Source: Streptomyces sp. SA15
GTDB lineage: Bacteria; Actinomycetota; Actinomycetes; Streptomycetales; Streptomycetaceae
Length of the DNA: 64,000 nt
Assembly (NCBI RefSeq): GCF_002291145.1
Contig: NZ_NTGE01000099.1
Coordinates: forward strand, 477,135 to 541,134
Reading direction: 5' to 3'
This document shows, in pieces, positions 7,675-16,005 of this stretch. The translations under genes were made by a program, and so were the position numbers. The notes beneath the pieces were generated by a model that searched no databases, was not told the origin of the DNA, and worked only from the letters and a program-made list of their open reading frames with translations. Each line of letters begins with the position of its first letter. The first letter of the stretch is position 1.

Positions 7675-9501
7675 ATGGGGCACTACAAGTCGAATCTCCG
7701 CGACATCGAGTTCAACCTCTTCGAGGTGCTCGGGCGCGACAAGCTGTACGGCACCGGCCCGTTCGCGGAGATGGACACGGACACCGCGAAGTCCATCCTG
7801 GAGGAGCTGACGCGCCTCTCGGAGAAGGAGCTCGCGGAGTCCTTCGCGGACGCCGACCGCAACCCGCCGGTCTTCGACCCCGAGACGAACACCGCGCCGG
7901 TCCCGGAGTCCTTCAAGAAGAGCTACCAGGCCTACATGGACTCCGAGTACTGGCGCCTGGGCCTGCCCGAGGAGATCGGCGGCACGACGGCACCCCCGTC
8001 GCTGATCTGGTCGTACGCCGAGCTGATCCTGGGCGCGAACCCGGCCGTGTGGATGTACTCCTCCGGTCCGGCCTTCGCCGGGATCCTCTTCGACGAGGGC
8101 AACGACGTCCAGAAGAAGATCGCCCAGATCGCCGTCGAGAAGCAGTGGGGCTCGACGATGGTCCTCACCGAGCCGGACGCCGGCTCGGATGTGGGCGCCG
8201 GTCGCACCAAGGCGGTCCAGCAGGAGGACGGCTCCTGGCACATCGAGGGCGTCAAGCGCTTCATCACGTCCGGTGAGCACGACATGTCGGAGAACATCCT
8301 TCACTACGTGCTCGCGCGTCCCGAGGGTGCCGGCCCCGGCACCAAGGGCCTGTCCCTCTTCCTCGTACCGAAGTACCTGTTCGACTTCGAGACCGGCGAG
8401 CTGGGCGAGCGCAACGGCGTCTACGCCACGAACGTCGAACACAAGATGGGCCTGAAGGCCTCCAACACCTGCGAGATGACCTTCGGCGACCGCCACCCGG
8501 CCAAGGGCTGGCTGATCGGCGACAAGCACGACGGCATCCGCCAGATGTTCCGGATCATCGAGTTCGCGCGGATGATGGTCGGCACGAAGGCGATCTCCAC
8601 ACTGTCGACGGGCTACCTCAACGCCCTCGAGTACGCCAAGGAGCGCGTCCAGGGTCCGGACCTCGCCAACTTCATGGACAAGACCGCGCCCAAGGTCACC
8701 ATCACCCACCACCCCGACGTCCGCCGCGCGCTGATCACGCAGAAGGCGTACGCGGAGGGCATGCGCGCGCTGGTCCTCTACACCGCCTCGGTCCAGGACG
8801 CGATCGCGGTCAAGGAGGCGAGCGGCGAGGACGCCTCCACCGAGCACGCTCTCAACGACCTCCTCCTGCCGATCGTCAAGGGCTACGGCTCCGAGAAGGG
8901 CTACGAGCAGCTCGCCCAGTCGCTGCAGACCTTCGGCGGCTCCGGGTTCCTGCAGGAGTACCCGATCGAGCAGTACATCCGCGACGCCAAGATCGACACC
9001 CTGTACGAGGGCACGACCGCGATCCAGGGCCAGGACTTCTTCTTCCGGAAGATCGTCCGCAACCAGGGCGCGGCGCTGAACTCCCTCGCCGAGGACATCA
9101 AGAAGTTCCTGGCGCTGGGCACGGGCGGCGAGGAGCTCGCGGGTGCGCGTGAGCACCTCGCGAAGGCCGCCGTCGAGCTGGAGGCCATCGTCGGCCTGAT
9201 GCTCACCGACCTCGCGGCCACCGAGCAGGACGTCAAGAACATCTACAAGGTGGGCCTCAACACCACCCGCCTGCTGATGGCCTCCGGGGACGTGGTCGTC
9301 GGCTACCTGCTGCTGAAGGGCGCCGCTGTGGCGGCAGACAAGCTGGAGCGAGCTTCCGCGAAGGACAAGGCCTTCTACACCGGCAAGATCGCGGCGGCGA
9401 AGTTCTTCGCGGCCAACGTCCTGCCCGGCGTGACCCTGGCCCGCAAGGTGGCCGAGGGCGTCGAGCTGGACCTGATGGAGCTGGACGAGGCAGCGTTCTA
9501 G
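7675..9501 (+). CDS. Acyl-CoA dehydrogenase, large (FadE5-like) form
   Basis: The ATG at 7675 follows GGAG at 7662, which gives 608 residues; the GTG/TTG frame further upstream is non-coding in character. The domains are an N-terminal extension, the ACAD N and middle domains (about 70-290, with VLTEPDAGSDVG as FAD/substrate loop), the flavin C-terminal domain (about 295-465, with QTFGGSGFLQEYPIEQYIRDAKI and YEGTTAIQGQD), and an extra C-terminal helical domain to 608. This length and tail match the long FadE5-like group that oxidises acyl-CoAs in beta-oxidation. The gene is monocistronic, with its own strong terminator. Confidence 0.92.
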   Translation: MGHYKSNLRDIEFNLFEVLGRDKLYGTGPFAEMDTDTAKSILEELTRLSEKELAESFADADRNPPVFDPETNTAPVPESFKKSYQAYMDSEYWRLGLPEEIGGTTAPPSLIWSYAELILGANPAVWMYSSGPAFAGILFDEGNDVQKKIAQIAVEKQWGSTMVLTEPDAGSDVGAGRTKAVQQEDGSWHIEGVKRFITSGEHDMSENILHYVLARPEGAGPGTKGLSLFLVPKYLFDFETGELGERNGVYATNVEHKMGLKASNTCEMTFGDRHPAKGWLIGDKHDGIRQMFRIIEFARMMVGTKAISTLSTGYLNALEYAKERVQGPDLANFMDKTAPKVTITHHPDVRRALITQKAYAEGMRALVLYTASVQDAIAVKEASGEDASTEHALNDLLLPIVKGYGSEKGYEQLAQSLQTFGGSGFLQEYPIEQYIRDAKIDTLYEGTTAIQGQDFFFRKIVRNQGAALNSLAEDIKKFLALGTGGEELAGAREHLAKAAVELEAIVGLMLTDLAATEQDVKNIYKVGLNTTRLLMASGDVVVGYLLLKGAAVAADKLERASAKDKAFYTGKIAAAKFFAANVLPGVTLARKVAEGVELDLMELDEAAF

Positions 9502-9523
9502 TCCCGGTCCCCATCGACACCTC

Positions 9524-9562
9524 ACGAGGGCCCGCTCCCGGCGGACGGGAGCGGGCCCTCGT
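9524..9562 (+). terminator. Strong hairpin terminator of the acyl-CoA dehydrogenase
   Basis: Arms 9524-9540 and 9546-9562 form a perfect 17-bp GC-rich stem around GCGGA, 22 bp after the stop. Its right arm runs into the first copy of the 21-bp tandem repeat. Confidence 0.9.
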
Positions 9563-9791
9563 ACGTCGCTGACCGGTCCTCGTACGTCGCTGACCGGTCC
9601 TCGTACGCCGCTGACCGGTCCTCGTACGTCACTGACCGGTCCTCGTACGTCACTGACCGGTCCTCGTACGCCGCTGACCGGTGCTCGTACGCCGCTGACC
9701 AGTGCTCGTACGTCGCTGATGTGCCCCTCGTACGTCGTTGAGGTGAACCGCATCATCGTCCAGGTGAACCTCGTCGTCGTTAAGGTGAACC
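9557..9791. repeat. 21-bp minisatellite, about 11 units
   Basis: From 9557 a 21-bp unit starting CCTCGTACG and ending GACCGGT repeats eight times with few changes (9557-9724). After one extra base the period continues, but the unit drifts into AGGTGAACC-containing copies up to the aminopeptidase start. The unit is a multiple of three, so frames stay open on both strands, but no start or ribosome site suggests that it is translated. The array fills nearly the whole gap between two genes. Confidence 0.85.
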
Positions 9792-9792
9792 C

Positions 9793-11088
9793 ATGAGCGC
9801 ACCCTCCCGCTTCGACCGCGGCCACACCGACGACCTCATGTCCTTCCTGACGGCGAGCCCCTCGCCGTACCACGCCGTGGCGAACGCCGCCGAGCGGCTG
9901 GAGAAGGCCGGCTTCCGCCAGGTCGCCGAGACGGACGCCTGGGACGGGTCGACCGGCGGCAAGTACGTGCTGCGCGGCGGAGCGATCATCGCGTGGTACG
10001 TCCCCGAGGGCGCCGCTCCGCACACGCCGTTCCGGATCGTCGGCGCGCACACCGACTCCCCGAACCTGCGGGTCAAGCCGCTGCCCGACTTGGGGGCGCA
10101 CGGCTGGCGGCAGGTCGCCGTGGAGATCTACGGCGGGCCGCTGATGAACTCCTGGCTCGACCGGGACCTGGGCCTCGCGGGCCGGCTCACCCTGCGGGAC
10201 GGCTCGACGCGGCTGGTGAACGTGGACCGCCCGCTGCTGCGCGTCCCGCAACTCGCCATCCACCTGGACCGCTCCGCGTCGTCGGAGGGGCTGAAGCTGG
10301 ACAAGCAGCGGCACCTGCAGCCCATCTGGGGGCTGGGCAACGACGTGCGCGACGGGGACCTGATCTCCTTCCTGGAGGAGGAGACCGGGATCGGCGCGGG
10401 CGAGGTCACCGGCTGGGACCTGATGACCCACTCCGTGGAGCCGCCGGCCTACCTGGGCCGCGACAGGGAGCTGGTCGCCGGTCCGCGCATGGACAACCTG
10501 CTGTCGGTGCACGCCGGTGCGGCCGCGCTGGCGGCGATCGCCGGGGGTGAAGACCTGCCGTGCATCCCGGTGCTGGCCGCCTTCGACCACGAGGAGAACG
10601 GCTCGCAGTCGGACACGGGCGCGGACGGGCCGCTGCTCGGCAGCGTGCTGGAGCGTTCGGTGTTCGCGCGCGGAGGGTCGTACGAGGACCGGGCGAGAGC
10701 CTTCGCGGGGACCGTCTGTCTCTCCTCCGACACGGGCCACGCGGTCCACCCCAACTACGCGGAGCGGCACGACCCGACACACCACCCGCGCGTCAACGGC
10801 GGACCGATCCTGAAGGTCAACGTCAACAACCGCTACGCCACGGACGGTTCGGGCCGGGCCGTCTTCACCGCCGCCTGCGAGAAGGCGGACGTGCCCTTCC
10901 AGCACTTCGTCTCCAACAACTCCATGCCGTGCGGTACGACGATCGGCCCGATCACCGCGGCCCGCCACGGCATCCGGACCGTCGACATCGGCGTGGCGAT
11001 CCTGTCGATGCACAGCGCCCGGGAGTTGTGCGGCGCCGACGACCCGCACCTGCTGACGAACGCGCTGGTGGCGTTCCTGGAGGGGTAA
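9793..11088 (+). CDS. M18 family aminopeptidase
   Basis: This 431-residue metallopeptidase has the M18 (aspartyl aminopeptidase) signatures: HTDSPNLRVKP (first metal His and Asp, about 79-89), FDHEENGSQS (catalytic Glu and metal Glu, about 262-271), DTGHAVHPNY (about 315-324) and a final metal His in ILSMHSARELCG. M18 enzymes are cytosolic dodecamers that trim N-terminal residues, often acidic ones, from peptides. The ATG at 9793 directly follows the minisatellite, whose last AGGTGAAC may serve as ribosome site. Length is normal for the family. Confidence 0.95.
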   Translation: MSAPSRFDRGHTDDLMSFLTASPSPYHAVANAAERLEKAGFRQVAETDAWDGSTGGKYVLRGGAIIAWYVPEGAAPHTPFRIVGAHTDSPNLRVKPLPDLGAHGWRQVAVEIYGGPLMNSWLDRDLGLAGRLTLRDGSTRLVNVDRPLLRVPQLAIHLDRSASSEGLKLDKQRHLQPIWGLGNDVRDGDLISFLEEETGIGAGEVTGWDLMTHSVEPPAYLGRDRELVAGPRMDNLLSVHAGAAALAAIAGGEDLPCIPVLAAFDHEENGSQSDTGADGPLLGSVLERSVFARGGSYEDRARAFAGTVCLSSDTGHAVHPNYAERHDPTHHPRVNGGPILKVNVNNRYATDGSGRAVFTAACEKADVPFQHFVSNNSMPCGTTIGPITAARHGIRTVDIGVAILSMHSARELCGADDPHLLTNALVAFLEG

Positions 11089-11185
11089 GGCCTTCCTGGA
11101 AAGCACTGCTGTCGCATGGGCGTTGCCGGCGGGGGTACCCGGGCGGCGGACCGGAACGACCGGACCGCACAGGGAGGCGACACTC

Positions 11186-11437
11186 ATGGGCCTCGGCGGA
11201 TGCATCATCCTCATCGCCGTGGGAGCCATCCTCACGTTCGCGACCGACTGGGAGATGCAGGGGGTCAATCTCGACCTGGTCGGCATCATCCTGATGGTCG
11301 TCGGATTGATCGGCGTCAGCACCTTCAGCAGCATCGCGCGTCGTCGGCGGGTCGTGATGCCACCCACAACGCCGGTCGTCGAGGAGGAACGGCACCACAG
11401 CCGTCGGGACGGATACAGGGACGGTTACGGCATCTGA
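11186..11437 (+). CDS. DUF6458-type small membrane protein
   Basis: The ATG at 11186 follows GGGAGG, so the longer upstream frame is discarded and the protein has 83 residues. Two hydrophobic helices (about 4-20 and 27-47) flank the short loop TDWEMQGVNLD, and a basic tail follows with paired arginines and a HHSRRDGYRDGYG end. This is the pattern of the small actinobacterial DUF6458 proteins, whose role is unknown. It lies 97 bp after the aminopeptidase gene. Confidence 0.8.
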   Translation: MGLGGCIILIAVGAILTFATDWEMQGVNLDLVGIILMVVGLIGVSTFSSIARRRRVVMPPTTPVVEEERHHSRRDGYRDGYGI

Positions 11438-11441
11438 ACCC

Positions 11442-11492
11442 GATCCGATGACCGGATCCGATGACCGGATCCGATGAATCGGATCTGATCCG
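11442..11492. repeat. 13-bp tandem repeat ending in a palindrome
   Basis: GATCCGATGACCG repeats at 11442 and 11455, then a changed copy at 11468 forms the palindrome GATCCGAT-GA-ATCGGATC (11468-11485). It lies just after the DUF6458 gene and may act as its terminator. Confidence 0.65.
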
Positions 11493-11667
11493 TCGTCACG
11501 AACAGGGCTCACAGGGCAAAAAGAGACAACCGTGAGCAGTCCGTTACTCGGGACGACTTGTCGGATTGTAGGGAAATCGTGAAGAGTAGGGAGGTCCCAG
11601 GGGCCCGGGGGGTGTGCGGTACCGGGTCCTGCTTGTTGCGCATGCTTCGTACCAGGGGGGTACCGCC

Positions 11668-12816
11668 ATGCTCGACCTCGCGGTACCCGGCGGCCCTCGG
11701 CCGCGCGGCGCGCGTCGGCACGCCGCCCGCCGTGCCCACGCCGCCCCCGAGCAACCGGTCGGCAGACCGCGCCTCGCGGTCCTGATACCGGCCCACAACG
11801 AAGCGGACCGCATCGCCGCCGCCATCGACGGCCTGTGGCAGCAGACCCGGCGCCCCGACCTGATCGTGGTGGTCGCCGACAACTGCACCGACGACACCGC
11901 CACCGTCGCCATGGCCCACGGCGCCCAGGTCTTCCACACGCAGGGCAACGCCCACAAGAAGGCCGGCGCCCTCAACCAGGCCATCGCCTGGATGCTGCCG
12001 CACCTGGACGACCGCGACCTGCTGCTGGTGCAGGACGCCGACACCGTGCTCAACCCGTGGTTCGCCGAGACCGCCCTCGCCACCTTCAACCGCAGGGTCG
12101 GCGCCGTCGGCGGGATCTTCTACGGCGAGCAGGGCGGCGGCTTCCTCGGCCTGCTCCAGCGCATGGAGTTCCACCGCTACGCGTGGGAACTGGAGCGCAC
12201 CGGCGGCAAGGCGCAGGTCCTCACCGGCACCGGCACGATGTTCCGCGCCCGCGTCCTGCGCGAGGTGCGCACCGCCCGCCGCGCCGGGGTGATCGGCGGC
12301 GGCACCGGCTACTACAGCCTCGCCTCGCTCACCGAGGACGACGAGATGACCAAGGCGGTCAAGACCCTCGGCTACCGGGCCATGTCCCCGGTCGGCTGCG
12401 AGGTCACCACCGAGGTCATGCCCACACTCGGCAAACTGTGGCACCAGCGCCTGCGCTGGCAGCGCGGCGCCCTGGAGAACCTGCGCGACTACGGCTGGAC
12501 ACGGGTCACCGCCCGCTACTTCCTCCAGCAGTTCCTGATGGGCTTCGGCGCGCTGTCGTTCCTGATCTACCTCGTCTACATGACGACCTACACGACGCTG
12601 TACGGCTGGCCCGGCTTCTCGCCGTTCTGGACCGCGATCGGCCTGATCTTCATGGTCGAGAAGACCGTCTCCGTGCGCCGCGCCGGCCCCAGGGCCGTCC
12701 TGGTAGCGGCGCTGATGATCCCGGAGATGCTCTACGACCTCTTCCAGCACGCCGTCTACTTCTCCTCGCTGTGGGGGCTGTTGCGCCGCAGCGAGGAGAA
12801 GTGGGTGGCCACATGA
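11668..12816 (+). CDS. Membrane family-2 glycosyltransferase
   Basis: The start chosen is the ATG at 11668 behind a GGGGGG run, giving 382 residues. After a basic N-terminus comes a GT-A domain with IPAHNEADRI, the nucleotide/metal motif QDADT (DxD-like), the acceptor-site TEDDE and the QxxRW motif QRLRWQRG. Three or four hydrophobic helices follow from about 285 to the end. This is the layout of processive GT2 synthases (chitin, cellulose or hyaluronan type) and related polysaccharide enzymes. The polymer cannot be named. A tiny membrane peptide gene follows 39 bp later. Confidence 0.9.
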   Translation: MLDLAVPGGPRPRGARRHAARRAHAAPEQPVGRPRLAVLIPAHNEADRIAAAIDGLWQQTRRPDLIVVVADNCTDDTATVAMAHGAQVFHTQGNAHKKAGALNQAIAWMLPHLDDRDLLLVQDADTVLNPWFAETALATFNRRVGAVGGIFYGEQGGGFLGLLQRMEFHRYAWELERTGGKAQVLTGTGTMFRARVLREVRTARRAGVIGGGTGYYSLASLTEDDEMTKAVKTLGYRAMSPVGCEVTTEVMPTLGKLWHQRLRWQRGALENLRDYGWTRVTARYFLQQFLMGFGALSFLIYLVYMTTYTTLYGWPGFSPFWTAIGLIFMVEKTVSVRRAGPRAVLVAALMIPEMLYDLFQHAVYFSSLWGLLRRSEEKWVAT

Positions 12817-12855
12817 CCCACCCCCCGCACACCAACACCCGCTAGGAGAAACACG

Positions 12856-13020
12856 ATGTACGGAAGAGTGATCGGCGCCGGCACCACCGGCGCGGGCGGC
12901 GCCACCCTGGCCGCCACCGGCCTGTGGCTGAACAGCCTGGCGCTGCTGGTCACGGCCACCACGATGGTGGCCGCGGGCATGGCGCTGTACAAGCTGGCAC
13001 CGCGCCCGCGGCGCCGCTAG
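12856..13020 (+). CDS. 54-residue membrane peptide downstream of the glycosyltransferase
   Basis: A clear AGGAGAA ribosome site precedes the ATG at 12856. The product is 54 residues: a glycine/alanine-rich start (MYGRVIGAGTTGAGG), one or two hydrophobic stretches (about 16-45) and a basic end (PRPRRR). Third codon positions are mostly G or C, as expected for a real Streptomyces gene. Its position directly behind the membrane glycosyltransferase suggests an accessory subunit, but no family is recognised. Confidence 0.65.
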   Translation: MYGRVIGAGTTGAGGATLAATGLWLNSLALLVTATTMVAAGMALYKLAPRPRRR

Positions 13021-13061
13021 GGCCTCGCCCGCGCCGCCGCCGGGCCTCGACGGCTACGGGG

Positions 13062-13463
13062 TCAGGCCAGCGCGTGCCCCGTAGTCGCGTCCACATGGCC
13101 CGGTACCTCGTCGTGGCGGTCGCCGACGGTGGAGGTGCCGGTCGGTTCGAGGACGAGGATCTCGGTGGGGACGGGAGCGTACGGCTTGTGCTCGGTGCCG
13201 CGCGGGACCGTGAAGACGGCGCCCCGGGGCAGGACGACCGTGCGCTCGCCGGCCGTCTCGCGCAGGGCGATGTGCAGCTCGCCGTCCAGGACCAGGAAGA
13301 ACTCGTCGGTGTGGTCGTGGACGTGCCAGAGGTGCTCGCCCTCGACCTTGGCGACGCGGACGTCGTAGTCGTTGACGGTGGTGACGATGCGGGGGCTCCA
13401 GCGGTCGGTGAAGGTGGCGAGGGCCTGGGCGAGGGAGATGGGTTCGCTGCTCATGTCCGTCAT
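13062..13463 (-). CDS. Single-domain cupin protein
   Basis: This protein has up to 133 residues (ATG at 13463; a second ATG lies at 13454). The cupin metal motif is visible as HVHDHTDEFFLVLDGEL (about 47-63, two or three His and a Glu), with the second motif PRGTEHKPYAP (about 87-97) holding the last His. Small cupins of this kind bind a metal and may act as isomerases, dioxygenases or ligand sensors; none can be chosen. It is divergent from the GlxA-type regulator with only 44 bp between, so the two may share control. Confidence 0.87.
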   Translation of the reverse strand: MTDMSSEPISLAQALATFTDRWSPRIVTTVNDYDVRVAKVEGEHLWHVHDHTDEFFLVLDGELHIALRETAGERTVVLPRGAVFTVPRGTEHKPYAPVPTEILVLEPTGTSTVGDRHDEVPGHVDATTGHALA

Positions 13464-13507
13464 CGTCGGGGGTGGTCCGGGGCGCGCACGAGTGCTAGGA
13501 ATCGCAC

Positions 13508-14506
13508 ATGCCGCAAGGATCCTCGCACCGCCCGCACAAGGTCGCCGTGATCGTGGACGAAGGCACCAACCCCTTCGAGGTCGGTGTCGCCACCGAGCTG
13601 TTCGGACTGCCCCGTCCCGAGCTCGGGCTGCCCGGGCCGCTGTACGAGGTCATGCTGTGCACGCCCGTGCCCGAGGTGCGGATTAACCACGGCTTCTTCA
13701 CCGTGACCGGTGTGCACGGCCTGGCCGCCGTGGACAGGGCCGACACCCTCGTCGTACCGGGCCGGCCCGACAACGTCGTACCGCGCGGCCCCGCCGTCCT
13801 GGACGCCATCCGGCGCACCCACGCGCGCGGGGCGCGCGTCATGAGCTTCTGCACGGGTACCTTCGCGCTCGCCGAGGCCGGTCTGCTCGACGGCCGCCGG
13901 GCCACCACCCACTGGATGTGGGCCGACACCTTCCGGGAGCTGCACCCGAAGGTGCGGCTGGAGCCGGACGTGCTCTTCGTCGACGAGGGCGACGTCCTGA
14001 CCGCCGCGGGGAGCGCGGCCGCGCTCGACCTGGGGCTGTACGTCGTACGGCGCGACCACGGCGCCGAGATCGCCAACATGGTGTCCCGCCGGCTGGTGTT
14101 CGCCGCGCACCGGGACGGCGGACAGCGGCAGTTCGTGGAGCGGCCGGTGCCGGACGTGCCCGACGAGTCGCTGGGGCCCGTGCTGGCGTGGGCGCAGGAA
14201 CGCCTGGGGGAGCCGTTGACGGTGGCGGACCTGGCGGCGCGGGCGGCGGTCAGCCCCGCGACGCTGCACCGGCGCTTCCGCGCCCAGCTCGGTACGACCC
14301 CGCTGGCCTGGCTGACGGGGGAGAGGGTGGCGCTGGCCTGCCGGCTGATCGAGCGGGGGGAGGAGCGGCTGGACGTGGTGGCCGAGAGGAGCGGTTTGGG
14401 AACAGCCGCGAACCTCCGGGCGCGGCTGCGGCGGGTGACCGGGCTGAGCCCGTCGGCCTACCGGCGGCGTTTCGGACCGGGCGGCGGGGAAGCCCTGGTG
14501 TCATGA
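13508..14506 (+). CDS. GlxA-family AraC-type regulator with DJ-1/PfpI domain
   Basis: This 332-residue protein joins an N-terminal DJ-1/PfpI-like amidotransferase-fold domain (about 10-180, with nucleophile-elbow motif MSFCTGTFALAEAGLL) to a C-terminal double HTH of AraC type (about 220-325, with LTVADLAARAAVSPATLHRRFRAQ). This is the GlxA regulator layout. The HTH should bind DNA; the first domain probably senses a small molecule. It overlaps the next gene by ATGA and faces away from the cupin gene. Confidence 0.93.
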   Translation: MPQGSSHRPHKVAVIVDEGTNPFEVGVATELFGLPRPELGLPGPLYEVMLCTPVPEVRINHGFFTVTGVHGLAAVDRADTLVVPGRPDNVVPRGPAVLDAIRRTHARGARVMSFCTGTFALAEAGLLDGRRATTHWMWADTFRELHPKVRLEPDVLFVDEGDVLTAAGSAAALDLGLYVVRRDHGAEIANMVSRRLVFAAHRDGGQRQFVERPVPDVPDESLGPVLAWAQERLGEPLTVADLAARAAVSPATLHRRFRAQLGTTPLAWLTGERVALACRLIERGEERLDVVAERSGLGTAANLRARLRRVTGLSPSAYRRRFGPGGGEALVS

Positions 14507-15000
14507 GATTCCTCGTACGCGACCGGATCCTCGGCATCGGTGACGACTACTGGATCGAGGACGACCGCGGCAACAGGGTCTTCCTCGTCGACGGCAAGGC
14601 CATGCGGCTGCGGGACACCTTCGAGCTGAAGGACACGCACGGGCGCGTCCTGATCGACATCCACCAGAAGATGTTCGCCCTGCGGGACACGATGGTGATC
14701 GAGCGGGACGGCGAGCCGCTCGCGCGGATCAGGCGGAAACGGCTGTCGTTGCTGCGCAACCACTATCGGGTGTCCCTGGCGGACGGCAGCACGGAACTCG
14801 ACGTCAGCGGCAAGATCCTCGACCGGGAATTCGCCATCGAGTACGACGGTGAGCTGCTTGCCGTCGTCTCGCGGCGGTGGCTGCACGTGCGGGAGACGTA
14901 CGGCGTGGACGTCGTACGGGAGGACGCGGACCCGGCCCTGCTGATCGCGGTGGCGGTGTGCGTGATCCATCTGGCGGAGAAGGAGCGGGAGTCGGACTGA
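14503..15000 (+). CDS. LURP-one/Tubby-like protein
   Basis: The ATG at 14503 overlaps the regulator stop, so the two genes are translationally coupled. The 165 residues follow the LURP-one (Tubby-fold) pattern: repeated short beta strands with RIRRKRLSLLRNHYRV, DVSGKILDREFAIEYDGELLAVVSRRW and a hydrophobic C-terminal helix (PALLIAVAVCVIHLA), which in Tubby folds sits inside the barrel. Bacterial members may bind phospholipids at membranes, but the function is unknown. The gene ends 3 bp from the convergent amidohydrolase gene. Confidence 0.88.
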   Translation: MRFLVRDRILGIGDDYWIEDDRGNRVFLVDGKAMRLRDTFELKDTHGRVLIDIHQKMFALRDTMVIERDGEPLARIRRKRLSLLRNHYRVSLADGSTELDVSGKILDREFAIEYDGELLAVVSRRWLHVRETYGVDVVREDADPALLIAVAVCVIHLAEKERESD

Positions 15001-15003
15001 GGA

Positions 15004-15822
15004 CTAACGGCTGGGGGGCTGCAGCCCCAGCACCCGGTCCTTCAGCGCCGGGAACTGCTCCCTCGTCGTCGTGACCTTCCCCGGGTCGAACTCCACCGTG
15101 AGCACCTCCTCATCCCCGCCCGCCTCCGCCAGCACCTCACCCCACGGATCCACCACGATCGAGTGACCGGCCTGCGGAACCCCCGCATGCGTCCCGGCCG
15201 TTCCACATGCGAGCACGAACGCCTGGTTCTCCACCGCCCGCGCCTGAGCCAGCAGCGTCCAGTGCGCCCGGCGGCGCTCCGGCCAGCCCGCGGGGACGAC
15301 CAGGGTCTCGGCGCCGGCGTCGACGAGACCGCGGAAGAGTTCGGGGAAACGGAGGTCGTAGCAGGTGGCCAGACCGAGAGTCGTCTCGGGCAGGCGGACC
15401 GTCACCAGGTCCCGCCCCGCACCCATCAACACGGCCTCACCCTTGTCGAAGCCGAAGCGGTGGATCTTGCGGTAGGCGGCGGCCAGGTCGCCGGAGGGGG
15501 AGAAGAGCAGGGAGGTGTTGTAGAGAGGCCCGTCACCCGCGGCGGAGCCGCTGTCGGATGCAGTCCGCTCGGGAATCGAGCCCGCGTGCAGCCATACGCC
15601 CGCGTCGCTCGCCGCCTTCGCCATGGCTTCGTACGTCGGCCCTTCGAGCGGCTCGGCCTCGCTTCCGAACTCCTCGTAGGCGAACGCTCCCGTGGTCCAC
15701 AGCTCCGGCAGGACGACGAGATCGGCATCGGCCTGATCCCGTACCAGAGAGGCCACGCGTCGCCGACGCGATTCGACCGATTCACCCTCATTCACGGCGA
15801 TCTGCATCAAAGAGGCGCGCAC
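15004..15822 (-). CDS. Carbon-nitrogen hydrolase (nitrilase superfamily)
   Basis: The start is taken as the GTG at 15822, which opens the first beta strand (VRASLMQIAV) behind a GGACGGTGG stretch; an ATG at 15807 is the alternative. The catalytic Glu-Lys-Cys triad is visible: Glu in VVLPELW, Lys in YRKIHRFG and Cys in GLATCYDLRFPE. About 272 residues form the single nitrilase domain, which fits the omega-amidase or deaminated-glutathione amidase-like branch, but the substrate is not determined. The gene ends 3 bp from the convergent LURP-one gene. Confidence 0.93.
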   Translation of the reverse strand: MRASLMQIAVNEGESVESRRRRVASLVRDQADADLVVLPELWTTGAFAYEEFGSEAEPLEGPTYEAMAKAASDAGVWLHAGSIPERTASDSGSAAGDGPLYNTSLLFSPSGDLAAAYRKIHRFGFDKGEAVLMGAGRDLVTVRLPETTLGLATCYDLRFPELFRGLVDAGAETLVVPAGWPERRRAHWTLLAQARAVENQAFVLACGTAGTHAGVPQAGHSIVVDPWGEVLAEAGGDEEVLTVEFDPGKVTTTREQFPALKDRVLGLQPPSR

Positions 15823-16005
15823 ACTACCACCGTCCTGGCATTCGAGTCGTCCACACGGGCCTACGATCGTCACACGAAAGCACTGCCGGGGTGCCTCACA
15901 GCAGCGTAACTTAGCGTTCCAAGACACCCGCCGACAGCCACCCTCCACGCTGGCAACGCCGCCGCCACAACCGCCCGAGTACCGACCGCCGAGGGGTCCC
16001 GTTCC

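Noticed and set aside
7624..11367. A 1247-codon leftward open frame
   Set aside because: It is antisense to the acyl-CoA dehydrogenase and aminopeptidase genes, whose motifs are clear; the long frame results from high GC and from the 21-bp repeat, which never brings a stop.
12814..12846. Ten-codon ORF overlapping the glycosyltransferase stop (MTHPPHTNTR)
   Set aside because: It is too short to support, and the better gene with a strong ribosome site starts at 12856.
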